Below, piece by piece: positions 1 to 10,621 of a stretch of 64,000 nt of DNA. Origin of the DNA: Gonocerus acuteangulatus (lineage: Eukaryota > Arthropoda > Insecta > Hemiptera > Coreidae); assembly GCA_946811695.1 (NCBI GenBank), contig OX328127.1:43565396-43629395 (forward strand). Direction: 5' to 3'. A program made the translations under genes and the position numbers. Numbering within the stretch: position 1 is the stretch's first letter; the number at the start of each line of letters is the position of its first letter. Under the pieces are notes generated by a model, which saw nothing but the letters and a program-made list of their open reading frames with translations, did no database searches and had not been told where the DNA came from.

Positions 1-620
1 ACGTACCGAAAATGTATATATCTTAGTTTGGATGAATATCAAATGTCTGGAACATTTGTCAACTGAATAATAGTTACTGAATAAAAACATCATGTATCCA
101 CTGAGAAGGAAAACGTCCTTGATTGAACCAATATTGTGAAATCATACTTCTGCAATGTGCAAATAAACTTCTTCGAACACAAGTATTTACAATAAGCTCC
201 CCCCCAATTGCTTGGAGAGAAAGCTGTAAATATCAGGCTGGTTTCAACGGAGGGGAGTCCACGCTAGAGGAAATATTGAGCCTCTGGAAGACATGGGAGA
301 AATCTTAAGTGTACAGAATGATGATTCATCATCATTTGCACAAAGGAGCCTTAAGAGACCTTTACAGCAAGCAGCCCTGTGGGACTACAAATTCCCCTGA
401 TATTTGTCTGCAAGATTTGTACAAAAATGCTATTCATTAAATACATTTATAGTGGAGGACTCACCTTTCAAATATATGTTTGAAGTTTCATGTCCATCTC
501 TGTGGCATTCCATTTAACACTTAATTAACACAATATTGTTATTACGTTTCATTAAAAAAATGCGTTATTCACTTTATCCTACCAATTCATGTTTTTTTCA
601 AAAATATTTGTCTGTTTCAG
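1..620 (+). other. Last intron of LSM2 (3' part)
   Basis: This stretch precedes the LSM2 terminal exon and ends in a pyrimidine-rich tract followed by CAG at 618-620, a normal 3' splice site. I found no upstream LSM2 exon in it; the Sm1 half of the protein must lie outside the window to the left. The short open frame at 123-308 shows no recognisable domain. Confidence 0.7.
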
Positions 621-746
621 TTATCTGTGAAGAACTGTTTTATTCGTGGGTCTGTTGTGAGGTATGTCCAGTTACCTGCTGATGAAGTCGACACCCAGCT
701 TCTCCAAGATGCTGCCAGGAAAGAAGCATCCCTTCAGACCAGATAA
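621..746 (+). CDS. LSM2: LSM2, last coding exon (U6 snRNA-associated Sm-like protein)
   Basis: The exon starts right after the acceptor CAG at 618-620, in phase 0, and encodes 41 residues followed by TAA (744-746). It reads LSVKNCFIRGSVVRYVQLP, then ADEVDTQLLQDAARKE, then a short SLQTR end. This is the Sm2 motif (the IRG core) and C-terminal tail of LSM2, nearly identical to the vertebrate protein over most of its length. LSM2 is a subunit of the LSM1-7 and LSM2-8 heptameric rings, which act in mRNA decay in the cytoplasm and bind the U6 snRNA 3' end in the nucleus. The full protein is about 95 residues, so the upstream exons with Sm1 lie to the left of the window. The gene is convergent with the LMX1 gene. 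Confidence 0.96.
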   Translation, partial: LSVKNCFIRGSVVRYVQLPADEVDTQLLQDAARKEASLQTR

Positions 747-802
747 TTTAAAAATGATATTATTTAATGTACAGTTTTCTTTTATATCTTCCTTAGCAGC
801 TA

Positions 803-808
803 AATAAA
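803..808 (+). terminator. LSM2 polyadenylation signal
   Basis: AATAAA lies 57 nt after the LSM2 stop codon and is followed within 25 nt by a GT-rich stretch (TTTTGTGTG at about 822-830). This fits a normal cleavage and polyadenylation site and gives a very short 3' UTR. Confidence 0.8.
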
Positions 809-827
809 CCTCTTATAATAATTTTGT

Positions 828-1180
828 GTGATTTATTTTTTTTTTCAACCTTTAATTCAATTTTTTTCTTTTTATTGTAATTTTAGTAAATTTTTGAATA
901 TTAATTTTTTTAGAAGTAAGACCCCAGATCTTACCATTTTATATACGATTGACTTACCAATTAGTGTACCAGACTACATACCACAGTATTGGAGCATAAT
1001 TCGCCCAAATGGAACCAAAGTTTCAGAAAGGCAATATAGCATCACATTTAATATATCACATGCTCGAAGGAATACTGATATATTTTTCAGGCTTATGCTC
1101 ATATTCTTCCCAGAGTGCAATATTCTATCATTTTTGTTTGGATGAATTAACTTGCCATGCATTGATATCAAACATGTGCA
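828..1180. other. Intergenic AT-rich DNA, nothing recognised
   Basis: The region follows the LSM2 polyadenylation site. Open frames here are short and overlap in conflicting frames on both strands. I see no domain, RNA gene or repeat. Confidence 0.5.
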
Positions 1181-1430
1181 GTGAGTGTCGAAAGTATTGA
1201 TACTATAAGTTTATTTTGAAAAAACCTTTAAAAGGAGCCTCATATCATTAAACATAATGTAAATGGTACCAGAGAGATAATTACTCATCAATAAGTTATT
1301 CTATTTAGTAATTGTATCAAAAAATAAATGGTTAGATATTAACAATCAAGATTATAAAACCATATATACAAAAGTGATGAGTCAAAAGTATTTATACACT
1401 AGATTTATTTCAGAAAAAACTCTATTTTTT
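1181..1430. repeat. Two tandem copies of a Tc1-like transposon end
   Basis: Related sequences occur at about 1187-1280 (CGAAAGTATTGATACTATAAG, then TTTATTTTGAAAAAAC) and 1379-1430 (TCAAAAGTATTTATACACTAG, then ATTTATTTCAGAAAAAAC). The motif GTCAAAAGTATTTATAC resembles ends of Tc1/mariner elements. A Tc1-type helix-turn-helix remnant follows at 1572-1700. I could not find the matching opposite end. Confidence 0.5.
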
Positions 1431-1571
1431 AAGGACTGCCATATGGGTAAAAATAATTTAAATTTTACATGGGTGATAAAAAATCATAAATAAGTTATTT
1501 AATTTATCAGCAATATCAAAAAATAAATCATTAGGCATAAATAATCCATATTATATCAGTTAATATCTTAA

Positions 1572-1700
1572 GATGGCCACATCTGGGTTTGGAATGATAT
1601 GTTTAGTTCCTCCGTAACTATCAATTATTTGTTGAACATTAGTGTAGCTTCTATTAACAACTCTACCGATTTCCCTCGAAGAATGGCACTGATTGTGTAA
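1572..1700 (-). pseudogene. Tc1-like transposase N-terminal HTH fragment
   Basis: On the - strand a short frame reads SREIGRVVNRSYTNVQQIID, followed by SYGGTKHIIPNPDVAI. This has the form of the Tc1/paired-type helix-turn-helix: REIGR in the first helices, then NRS-x-TNVQxIID in the recognition helix. It has no start codon, and the catalytic domain is absent nearby. It is a decayed fragment, consistent with the Tc1-like end sequences just to its left. Only the pattern supports the assignment. Confidence 0.55.
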
Positions 1701-2009
1701 TCTAATAATAACACTAGTCTGCAAAATTTAACTTCTTGCCTGGGGTTTTTATTTTAATAGGTCTTCCCTAATTTGAGTGTGCTGAATCAGAATATGAACT
1801 TGGTTTTTCTCCGTCGCCAATTTTTCACAATACAGGAAATAGTAAAATATACACTTTTACACTAGCTTTTATTGAATTTATGTTATATGATTGAATATAA
1901 ACCACATAAAGTGAATATAAGTTAATAAATTTCAACACAAGTCTCTTCGAAATTTACTAATGTTTTACATCATCACTTAAATTTGAACATTTGAGCAGTT
2001 TTTTTTACT

Positions 2010-2390
2010 TACTGCCTTGAAATGAACGTTTTGAAGAGTTCTTACTAGGGAAAGAATTTGATACATCTCTTTTCAGTAAACAGCAATAATCAGCTGTCAT
2101 ATTTATATTCCACTTTCCCTGGTACTGACTTTCCATTTCCTTTATGTCCTGGTGAAATTTTTCACCATGCTTCTCACTGATACAACCGAGATTTTCTGGA
2201 AAAAGAATCTAAATGAGAGTGCAGGAAATGTACTTTCACACTCATATTGCAGCCCAGCTTTCTACAATATTTTTTTAATATCCCAGGAAGTTTTTGATGA
2301 CACTCTTAAAACCAATCAATGCCTGTTTTTCAGTATCTGTCATAATTTTTTCAAATAAGGTATCAGAAATCAACTTTCTAATTTGTGACC
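2010..2390 (-). pseudogene. Decayed transposon-encoded ORF (conserved insect repeat protein)
   Basis: Three - strand stretches read KQALIGFKSVIKNFLG, FPENLGCISEKHGEKFHQDI and YQGKWNINMTADYCCLLKRD, interrupted by stops. The pattern FPENLG-x3-(D/E)xHGExFHQDI followed by YQGKW and ADYCWxLxRD is one I recognise from many uncharacterised insect proteins that occur in many copies and look transposon-derived. I cannot name the superfamily. In-frame stops and missing flanking parts mark it as broken. Confidence 0.5.
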
Positions 2391-2718
2391 CAACAAATAT
2401 TGTTGCTTCTCAACAATAAACAATTACAACAATGCGGACAGTATTATTTCTTGATTTTCTGTTTCATATGCACAGAACTACATCAAAAACATTTTAGGTA
2501 TAACTACTAATTGTGTAAAAATTGTACCTGGCAGAAAAAAAACTATTACAGTTTTGGAATCAGCACATCAAATTTAGTAAAGTAGACCTATTTTGGAGGA
2601 AACCCCAGAGTCATGCATATCGGTGTAATTTTTCTTTCTGACGCCATACATTTTTCTTACACCCAAGCAATTTGATCTGTCTGGAAGCAAACTGAGAATA
2701 AAACATATCGGAGGGGTT

Positions 2719-2984
2719 AAAGCTGTGAAGAGAATAAGGATGAGGTTTATCAATACTTCTGACTTGTACTTTACCTGTTCAGTTTTTATCAGTTTAGATA
2801 AAAGAGAAGAAGAGGATTAATTCTCTTATTTTCACATTGTAACTAAAACATTCTCCTATAGTTACAATGTGTCCCTTGGTTAGCTGAAATAATATAATTA
2901 ATCTTCTTACCTAAACTGATAAAAACGTAAATTACACAAGTCGGAAGTATTAATATACCGTGTCCTTGTTCTCTTCACAGCTTT
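2719..2984. mobile_element. Foldback (long inverted repeat) MITE-like element
   Basis: The block starts AAAGCTGTGAAGAGAA and ends with its complement TTCTCTTCACAGCTTT. Through the block, left-arm and right-arm sequence match when one is complemented: ATACTTCTGACTTGT against ACAAGTCGGAAGTAT, TTTTTATCAGTTTAG against CTAAACTGATAAAAA, and CACATTGTAACT against AGTTACAATGTG at the centre. Arms are about 125 bp and divergent, with a small central loop. There is no coding potential. Confidence 0.75.
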
Positions 2985-2989
2985 ATTTA

Positions 2990-4070
2990 TTACAAATTAG
3001 TACCATACTTAGTAGACAACCATAGGTAATGCTTCTAAGCATTTCTTTAAACTGGTCAGTTTAACAACATTAATCATTGAAGCTTTATACAATAATTTTC
3101 AATGTCTGTATTTCTCAAATCCTCATCAGCTCACTATATTCTTTATGAATGATAGTAGTCTTTTTTTAGTGTGTTTTAACCTCTCTAAGGCGAAGGATTC
3201 TGCAAATGATGTTAACCATGTGCGTCAATTTGAATTTCTATTGGAATATGTTGCTTCTTAATGCAAAAAAATAAATTTCTTTATTTTTGTATTTATTTAA
3301 ATCATTATAATATTTTCTGAAATTGATTGATGTTTATCAACTTTGGCACAAAAATACTTTGTGTAAAACAAAAGGTCGAGCTCATTTCAAGTTGTGTGTT
3401 AATATGCCCTCAGGTACATTTTTCATAGTTATTTAGACATGTGGATTAAAATGAAACCACTTTCAAGACAATATCCTTAGTAGAAAAATATATTTTTGGA
3501 TTCAGATTAAAAAAAAAGATGGACCGTCTGGAAAATCTGTCCATATGTTCCACTTTCATCTGAACTACCTTTTTAAACATGGTGTTTCAGTTAGCTTAAC
3601 ACGTTCAATACAGCGAGCACCGTATGATACTCATCAAGTCATTATCACTGGACTGAGAGCACCATATAGAGCTCGGGCCCATTCAGTTTCTCATTGCAAA
3701 AGAATAATCAGTCAGATGGGAAGTAAAGTCAAATCAATCGCAACGGTAGCCCAAAGTAAGCCAAGATGGTGGCAGCAATGAACATGTTAATCAGGCAGCA
3801 AAAATGAGAAATAAGTTTATTTTTTGGTGGTTTGTAATATTCCATATATACCAGTGGAAGTCAAGAAGCATAGTGAGTGGGTAATTTACAACTGCTGTCA
3901 GCTACTGTCGTTTACCTATACTTCGGGGTCATTTTAGCACTCCCCCCCTTAGAAGAAGTCTTGTTTTTCTTGGAGAGTTAGTCAAGTAGGAATTTAAATC
4001 TGTTCAACAGTAAAATGATTTTATTTTATTGTAAGTTTATAGCAAAAATAGAAAGAATTTAGAAAACAAA
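2990..4070. other. Intergenic DNA, nothing recognised
   Basis: AT-rich sequence with one 78-codon open frame (3545-3781, +) that shows no domain and no splice context. A cytosine tract sits at about 3942-3949. I see no RNA gene or clear repeat here. Confidence 0.4.
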
Positions 4071-4071
4071 A

Positions 4072-4948
4072 TACAGTGGAACATGGATAATTCGAACTTC
4101 CATAATTCGAATATTTCTCTTGGTCTCCAGAATTTAGTACATAAACAATGTAAAAAAATTGTGGTTAATTCGAATAAAATGTTAGATAATTCGAATTTTT
4201 TATGAGTCTGAACCACCAATGGGAAGTGGACAGAGAGGCTGCCGATCTTAAATCTTGTCAAAATCCCCCCTCCGGTAAAAAAGCTGGATTTTTAAAATCA
4301 AGCGAAAGTGGAATAAGTGTTGACGATTTACAACCAGTGGATGGGTGGGAAAACGTTGTTCCAGACTGTTGGATAACCTATGAAGATTTCATTAATGTCG
4401 ATGAAGATGTCGCAATGTGACCTAAGCGAAGTTGAAATAATCGCTGATGTTCTCAAAGAGATTCGCAGCTTCTCAGAAGCATGATGATGAAGTCGATGAA
4501 TCGGGTAATGAAAATGAATCTACAGTAACCCAGGAAATGCCCGTTCTGAGTGCAGTCGAATCACTCCTCTATATAAAGGAATTAAGAAGATTTGTAGAAG
4601 GTAAAAATGATGTCAGTGAGTATGTTTTTAAATCATTAAATGCTTTAGAATCGTTTGTGATGATGACAGGCTTCAATCACAAAAGCAAGCAAAAATTTCA
4701 GACTTTTAAAAACAATAGACTTTTATTTTTACTTTTTTGGAAAGTTATTTATTACTTATGTACATAATCATCAATTTGTGCAATTTTTGTTTTTCCTTAA
4801 ATAAAATGTATTTAATTTTTTTGTTTTAATTAAAAGCCCTTTGATTTTATAGCCCTTTATTTTCAAAAACTTTTGTGATTCGAATTTTGGATAATTCGAA
4901 TTCTTTCATCAGTCCTAAGGGTTTCGAATTATCCAAGTTCCAATGTGT
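4072..4948 (+). mobile_element. Internally deleted Tigger-like (pogo family) transposon
   Basis: The left end after TA (4072-4073) reads CAGTGGAACATGGATAATTC, and the right end, complemented, reads CATTGGAACTTGGATAATTC. Subterminal copies of the ATTCGAA/GATAATTCG motif repeat on both sides (4110, 4170, 4880, 4900). This is the typical Tigger terminal pattern, and TA flanks fit Tc1/mariner/pogo target choice. At about 0.88 kb, it keeps only the C-terminal part of a transposase (4197-4700). Confidence 0.82.
4197..4700 (+). pseudogene. Tigger transposase C-terminal remnant
   Basis: The + strand reads SVDDLQPVDGWENVV, PDCWITYEDFINVDEDVA, then after a frame change CDLSEVEIIADVLKE and later SAVESLLYIKELRRFVEG. 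The acidic tail with W-(E/K)NV, FVxVDEDV and a final helical AVxxLxxLRRFVE segment is characteristic of Tigger-derived transposases. The DDE catalytic core and the CENP-B-type DNA-binding domain are missing, so it is non-autonomous. Confidence 0.7.
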
Positions 4949-4949
4949 T

Positions 4950-6185
4950 AAAAGTTTCTATTCCAAGCTTTCTAAATGGCACTAGAAGTAATAATGATAT
5001 GAAAACACACTAAGATGAAGCAGTTCATGTGAGTTACTTTTTTTTTTTCATTAGTACATAGACAGGTGTATTACTCTTAATTTTGAGATATCTGATATTT
5101 CTTAATTGCATTTAGTTATGTCATTATTTTCCATGGGTTGAGTTCCTCAATGATCTAAATTGGGTCCTTGGCTATTCCTGGTTTAGATAAATGACCTAGC
5201 AACATTAATTAATAAAGCCCACACACTCTCCTTCGAAAACATCTCAAAAATTGTTTTAAAAACAAGGAATATTGAAGACTAATTTAGATGAAAACGTGGT
5301 CTTGATGATCTTGCCAACTGGTGTTGCATGAATTTGATAAAGATCAATATCAGCAAATCCAGTGTTATCAACAACAACAAAAAAATCAGTCCCGTAACTG
5401 GCAGATACTGTAGAGGTATCTGATTCTCGACCATACTGCAACACAGTAAAATGGTGCGTTAAAATGTTTCCCAGTATTATCACTTTTACTAAGAGTCCTA
5501 TTATGTATTATTTACCTTATTTTCTCAATAAGGTCTTAGTAAAAACGGGAATGGGGATGAAGATTTGTGCAATCCCAGGGATTCTGTGCTATATGTCTGT
5601 ACTATCATGAGATCTCAACTATAATATACAAGCATGATCTTGCGGCCATAAACAGTGCAGAAGAACTGGACTAGAGCCTGGAGAAAATCCAGAAGAGATT
5701 CTAGCGATTTCTCGAAAGGAAAGAGTGCTCTGAGGGCACAGTATCACTCTAGCCCTTGGAGATGCAGACATCCTCTTCATATAAAAGGTACTACATGGAG
5801 AGCTGGAATGTCCTGAGCTTCCCGCTTCTCTCCCTTTCCTTTCCTTGTCTCTCAATTCAGGCTCAAAACAAGACATCAATTTTCTTCTGCTAATCACATG
5901 GCTTAGCACTTCTAGAGACACAGATATGAGGTGTTGTAGACTATGGAATGATTCAATTCCAATAAATAAATAAATTTTCTGTCGTGATATTACCAAAAAT
6001 TATTTAAAGCCATATATCATAAGTATATAAAAGTGGATTGTTTATATATATTGTTCTTGTTTGGTTTTATTGTCTATTTAATTAATTTTGAATGGCTAAA
6101 ATACAATGACCTAGGCTGTGAGTCCTTGTCTAAAAGGCCAAGGATTATTATTGTTATTTATTCAAAATGTGTGCTTATGTTTTCT
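4950..6185. other. Intergenic DNA with one SINE fragment
   Basis: Apart from a small SINE C fragment (5383-5446), nothing is recognised. A 125-codon - strand frame (5619-5996) has no known domain, no good context, and a composition like the surrounding DNA. The sequence CTTTCTAAATGGCACTAG (about 4968-4985) recurs in similar form at about 61628 in this window, so it is part of a dispersed repeat. Confidence 0.4.
5383..5446 (-). repeat. SINE C fragment (3' end only)
   Basis: The stretch containing GCAGATACTGTAGAGGTATC and TGATTCTCGACCATAC matches the 3' part of the SINE C copies at 23145-23483 (+) and 21342-21660 (-). On its own strand it ends GGGACTGATTTTTTTG, with a T-rich tail. Confidence 0.7.
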
Positions 6186-6189
6186 TGGC

Positions 6190-6208
6190 TATACATATAC
6201 ATACATGC

Positions 6209-6254
<46 letters not shown>

Positions 6255-6256
6255 GC

Positions 6257-6308
<52 letters not shown>
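6190..6308. repeat. (TA)n microsatellite with two ACATGCATGT interruptions
   Basis: Nearly pure TA dinucleotides, broken by the palindrome ACATGCATGT at about 6202-6211 and again at about 6250-6260. The IYIYIY open frames across it are translation artefacts. Confidence 0.97.
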
Positions 6309-6309
<1 letters not shown>

Positions 6310-6312
<3 letters not shown>

Positions 6313-9300
6313 CCATTTGTAGTTACTTACTGAGTATTTATTCCTAGTTTATAGTTTAACGTAAATTTGTAGGAACTACCAGATTGGGATAAAGTGTACT
6401 GATCTATTGGAGTTCAATTATAATATATTTTAAGGAAGGGGTTCTTCTTCTCACCATTTACAGAGCATTGAGTAACTATTCTCTTGACATGGATTTGTTT
6501 ATTAAGCTCAGAGTAATCTATGATGAAGGCCTACTTTCTAACCATGGTGTTTGGCAAGTTACTTAGTTACTCCTTGTGACTGGATGGTCTCCCTATAAAC
6601 TATGATCTAGCTGAGTTTCCACTGGTGCGAGTGTTCAAAGCTGACTGTACTTTCTACAAAAAAAAAAAAAAAAAAAATGTAAGTTGTATATTTGGGTTTA
6701 TGTAAGAAATATTTTATTTTAAACTTTTGAAAGAAGAAAAACTGCATCATTTTTGCATAAAATGTTTCCAGTTTTATTTATTGATTGATGCTCAACATCA
6801 TAGATGGTGATTGAAAAATTAAGTAATTTTATGAAGGAAATTCTTCCACATTCATTGTAGGACCTCAAATCTCTATCGTATCTAATATTACTGAAATTAG
6901 GGAATTGTACTTGTGTACAATTTTCTAATTGTGATTGGAGTTGGAATTTTTAAAGACTACAACATTTAATTTTAATTCAAATATTACAATTCAATTTTGT
7001 CCCACATTGGATTCTACCTTGTATGGTTGATCTTTTATCATTGCACTTGCATGCCCACCTCAATATGCCTTAAACATGCCCCATACTCTTTTTGTAACTT
7101 TTTTGGGAACCACTAGCCAGTTCAGCGATAACCAACATGAAGACGTCTTTCATATTGGTGTTCAAAGATGTCCTTGTTTTCTGATGTTCATTTGTTGGAC
7201 AATAAACTCGTAGGATTTATTCAGGAATTAAATGGCGTAAATAAATATGTATTAATGATATAATTTAAACAAGCTTTGTTAATATACAGGATACACCATT
7301 CAATTTGGATGGCTTGAAATATGATATTTACACAGAATAATATAACAATACTCTAAATATTTACAAAACATTTTAACATTTATATATAGTAAATACTTTC
7401 TGTACAAGTGTCTTAAAACTTAACTTATGGCACATTTACTTCCTTCTTGATATAACTTATTTCCCCCCTCTATTTTGAAGCTTTATTTTCTTTTTTACAT
7501 TCTTTAGCACTTTTTTTTTTTATTTCATCATCATGAATATCTTCAAATTATGAAGCAAATACACTTAAATAAAAGTTTGTAGAAAGACATCTTTTGGATA
7601 TTTTTAAGAAATTAATATGAATGTGGTTTGAATAATACATCTCAACCTAAAATAAAAATTGTGCATTAATTTGTGTTTCTCTATTTCCAAAAAGGATGCT
7701 GCCCGTCCAAAAATTTGTAGTTAATAATAAATGGAAGTTAAAATTTAAATAAATATAAAATCAAATATACATTTAACTCGTAAGAAATTATATATTTAGT
7801 TTAATATTGACTAGAATATTTTTGCAACACTCACTGAGGGACTAGAAGTTTCTGTCTCCTTGCTTTAAATGTTAATGTGTTATTGATAAGATATGACTAT
7901 TTTATTCGACTAGAAAGTTTTGTTTAAATAATATCTATTTAAAATTTCAAAAAATAAATAAATAAAAAATACTGGACCCAGTCCAAATAGTAACAAAATC
8001 TTTTTTCTTCTTCAATCTTCAGAAAAATTAACTCAACAGGTTGGCATTTCAACCCAGAGTCTTCTGTTATACTCCCTTCCAGGCTTCATATCACAACAAG
8101 AAAAATTAACTCATGTAATGGAGCCAAAGTATTAGACAGACAACACAGCGCCATATTTATATGAAGCCCAACAATGTCATAATCATATAACGCTCAGAGT
8201 AGGAACACCTACCAGGATTTAAAATGATTAAGCTACTGTTTTATACAATATAATTAATTTAAATTGTCTGGGTTCTGATAAATATGACGCTCTGTCGATG
8301 TCTGAAGTATTCAAATATCCACATAGTTGATAGATTTTTGCTCATGTTTTAATTAAAAATAAAGACACAGTTTATTTGCAAGCATAACTTTTAAATGTCA
8401 TCGATATTTATAGTGGCAAAATCACAATACAATATGGTTGTGCAGGTGGAATGCTGCAACAGTACGATAAATACTGAAATGATTAGTTTAATTCCTTTAT
8501 TTAATCAGTTCAACATGTTTTGATTTGATAATATCATGGTATGATTTAGTAATAAACATCATGATGGTAATTTCACATCTTATGATTTTTATGCATTTGC
8601 TAAAACGCTTGGTTAACTAGGCAGTCTTGCTGTTATGAGGGTCAGATCGTAACTGAACTCCATCAATGTGGCGTATATCAGAAAAAATTTATTTGAACCA
8701 GGTCTGAATCCCAGGAAATGGTTTATAATGCTGTTATTCCAAGAAATGCTGTTATCTGCTGTCAATTGGAAAGACTTCTCATGATTATTGATAAATTAAT
8801 TTCTTATTTATTTGAGATAACGGATTGGAGACTATTAACAAAATACCTTTTTTGAAATTCTTCATTTACTCAAAACTTAAACAAAATGTATAAATCAAAG
8901 CAACCCATAGATTTCAAGTACTTAAAACAAAAATTAGTAAAAAATCAGAAGAAAATTAGTCATTGGATTAAAACTATTTTTGTGTTGAAGCTTCACCTTT
9001 GAGTAATTTGTAAATAAAAAAAAATGGTTTAAAAGTGTTTGAATGTTCACTTGAGAAATGAAACATGTTGAGCTAATTTAATAAAGAACTTATTCAAGTA
9101 ATTACGATTTTTATTGTTTTTGTAGAAATAATGGAATTATATTTTTATTGCACCACATCTTTGCTTGAATAAATTTCTATTGTTGAATCAATTCATAGCA
9201 ATATACCTTCATGCATTTACAAGGTTAACATATACACATTTTAACAATGAATCTTCTTAATATACAATTTTCTACACTCACTATGGATTTAATATCATAT

Positions 9301-9437
9301 TCAGTACAAATTTTTTTCCTCCATTTTTGCAACCATTAATGTTTTCTTTACAAAATATTTTACACTTGTCAAGTGTCATGGTACAGTTTTATTAATTTTT
9401 TTAACACTTTCAGTTTGAAAATATTATTTCACACAGT
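6310..9437. other. 3' flank and possible 3' UTR of LMX1
   Basis: No domain, RNA gene or clear transposon was seen. The part next to 9437 should contain the LMX1 3' UTR. Candidate - strand AATAAA signals (TTTATT on +) lie at 9388-9393, only 45 nt after the stop, and at 9144-9149; the choice cannot be made from sequence. A run of A occurs at 6659-6677. Confidence 0.45.
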
Positions 9438-9655
9438 TTACTGTTCAGCACTACTGAAGTAGGAATTTTGCATTAAATAGAGCTTGTCTATTGGATTGAT
9501 GTGTGCCATCGGGTTGTGGAGGAGTCCTTCGTGATTTGCAGGTGGACCTAGTTCCAAGGAAAGTGTGTCTGACCCTCCTTCGTCCAGGTTCGTGCTATCA
9601 TCTAGCGATATGTCAGAACTGCAAAAGCTTTCTCCTGAGTGCGCCGGATATGCAT
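9438..9655 (-). CDS. LMX1: LMX1 exon 7 (C-terminus)
   Basis: The acceptor is TTTTTCCCAG (bases 9656 and up), and the exon starts with AT, completing a GAT codon with the last base of exon 6. It encodes residues 312-382 and TAA at 9438-9440. The segment is Ser/Asp-rich (SSDISLDDSTNLDEGGSD) and ends NPIDKLYLMQNSYFSSAEQ. The PID(K/R)LYxMQxSYF block is the signature C-terminus of LMX1A/LMX1B. This shows the class directly, independently of the homeodomain. Confidence 0.95.
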
Positions 9656-10230
9656 CTGGGAAAAAAAATATTATAAATCCACTTTTACTTAGCACACAAA
9701 TATATTCTTTTATTATTTATTCACTGATTACACATCATTGACAATTGTATATAAATGACTATGGATATGCAGTTATTTAACCAGATCGTCCTGAAGTCAG
9801 GAAGGATTACGCTTATCTTCTCCAGCCTAAAGTACTAGAATGACTACAGATCCCATTGGTAACAGATTTAAAGACCTTATTTAAAAGTTTGAGAAGGGCT
9901 TTTATGTTTTCTCAATATGAAAATAAAAGAGCAAAACTATTGATGTTTATTTTTAATTTAAATAGATTATTTTCAGCACCTATATCAGGATTGCAGCATA
10001 CAATACCCAGTTTGCTGATTGATCTGCTGAGTTAAGCAGCAACTGCGCGATGGACATTTTTTTTTTTTGCCTAGCAGCTGATGTTTTCATCATCGACAGA
10101 TACATAAAGAAAATTTGAGGAAACAAAAAATTTGCTCTCTCTGACCGACTTGTTGGTTAAAAACATTATTTGGTAACATATCGGTCTGAGTGTACAAATT
10201 AGAAATGTATACAGTATGGCCAACTATTGG

Positions 10231-10361
10231 GTATCCCCATGGTCTAGTTGCTAGCGCCTTAGATTCTCATGCGGGAGACACAGGTTTGGCCCATTTAGAA
10301 GGTTCCTTGCCACACCATGGGGCGCTAATGGCCCAGTTGTCGGTGCACCATAAAAAAAAAT
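10231..10361 (+). mobile_element. SINE A copy 1 (tRNA-Glu-derived)
   Basis: The head reads CCCCATGGTCTAGTTGCTAG, then CGCCTTAGATTCTCATGCGG, like a tRNA-Glu A-box and anticodon arm. The loop TTCTCAT places a CTC anticodon. The B-box region (GGTTTGGCCC) is damaged. The body GGCGCTAATGGCCCAG and the A-rich tail are shared with copies at 29929, 56396 and 61400. Confidence 0.75.
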
Positions 10362-10621
10362 TATGCCCAACTCTGATTCTTCTCTTCCCCGAACATCCAT
10401 CAATTCTGTGGTACTCATAGAGATACCAGGTTTTTGAATCATTGGCTAAACTATATTGAGTTGAATGAACACTTAAAGCTAGGCTGTTTTGTAGCCCTCC
10501 CACTGTGGCTTAGACCTGCTCCTTAGCAACCACAAGTTTGTCGTTTCAAATGACTCAAGCATTCATAATTTTGGTGCTACTTAGAAATTTCAAGGGTCTC
10601 CCATTTACCACAGTTTAATCG

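Noticed and set aside
3105..3135. CTGATGAG on the - strand as a hammerhead core
   Set aside because: The following GAGAAATAC offers GAAA, but no stem II or III can be drawn with more than two or three pairs, and there is no second copy.
5619..5996. 125-codon - strand frame
   Set aside because: No domain, no start or splice context, and low-complexity Ser-rich composition; it looks like a chance open frame.
6033..6333. Long IYIYIYIY open frames here and over other (TA)n tracts (for example 13563, 17304, 23798, 37791, 44370, 46896, 50406, 55748, 58330, 61864, 62293)
   Set aside because: They are only TA dinucleotides read as Tyr-Ile codons, with no flanking domain or splice context.
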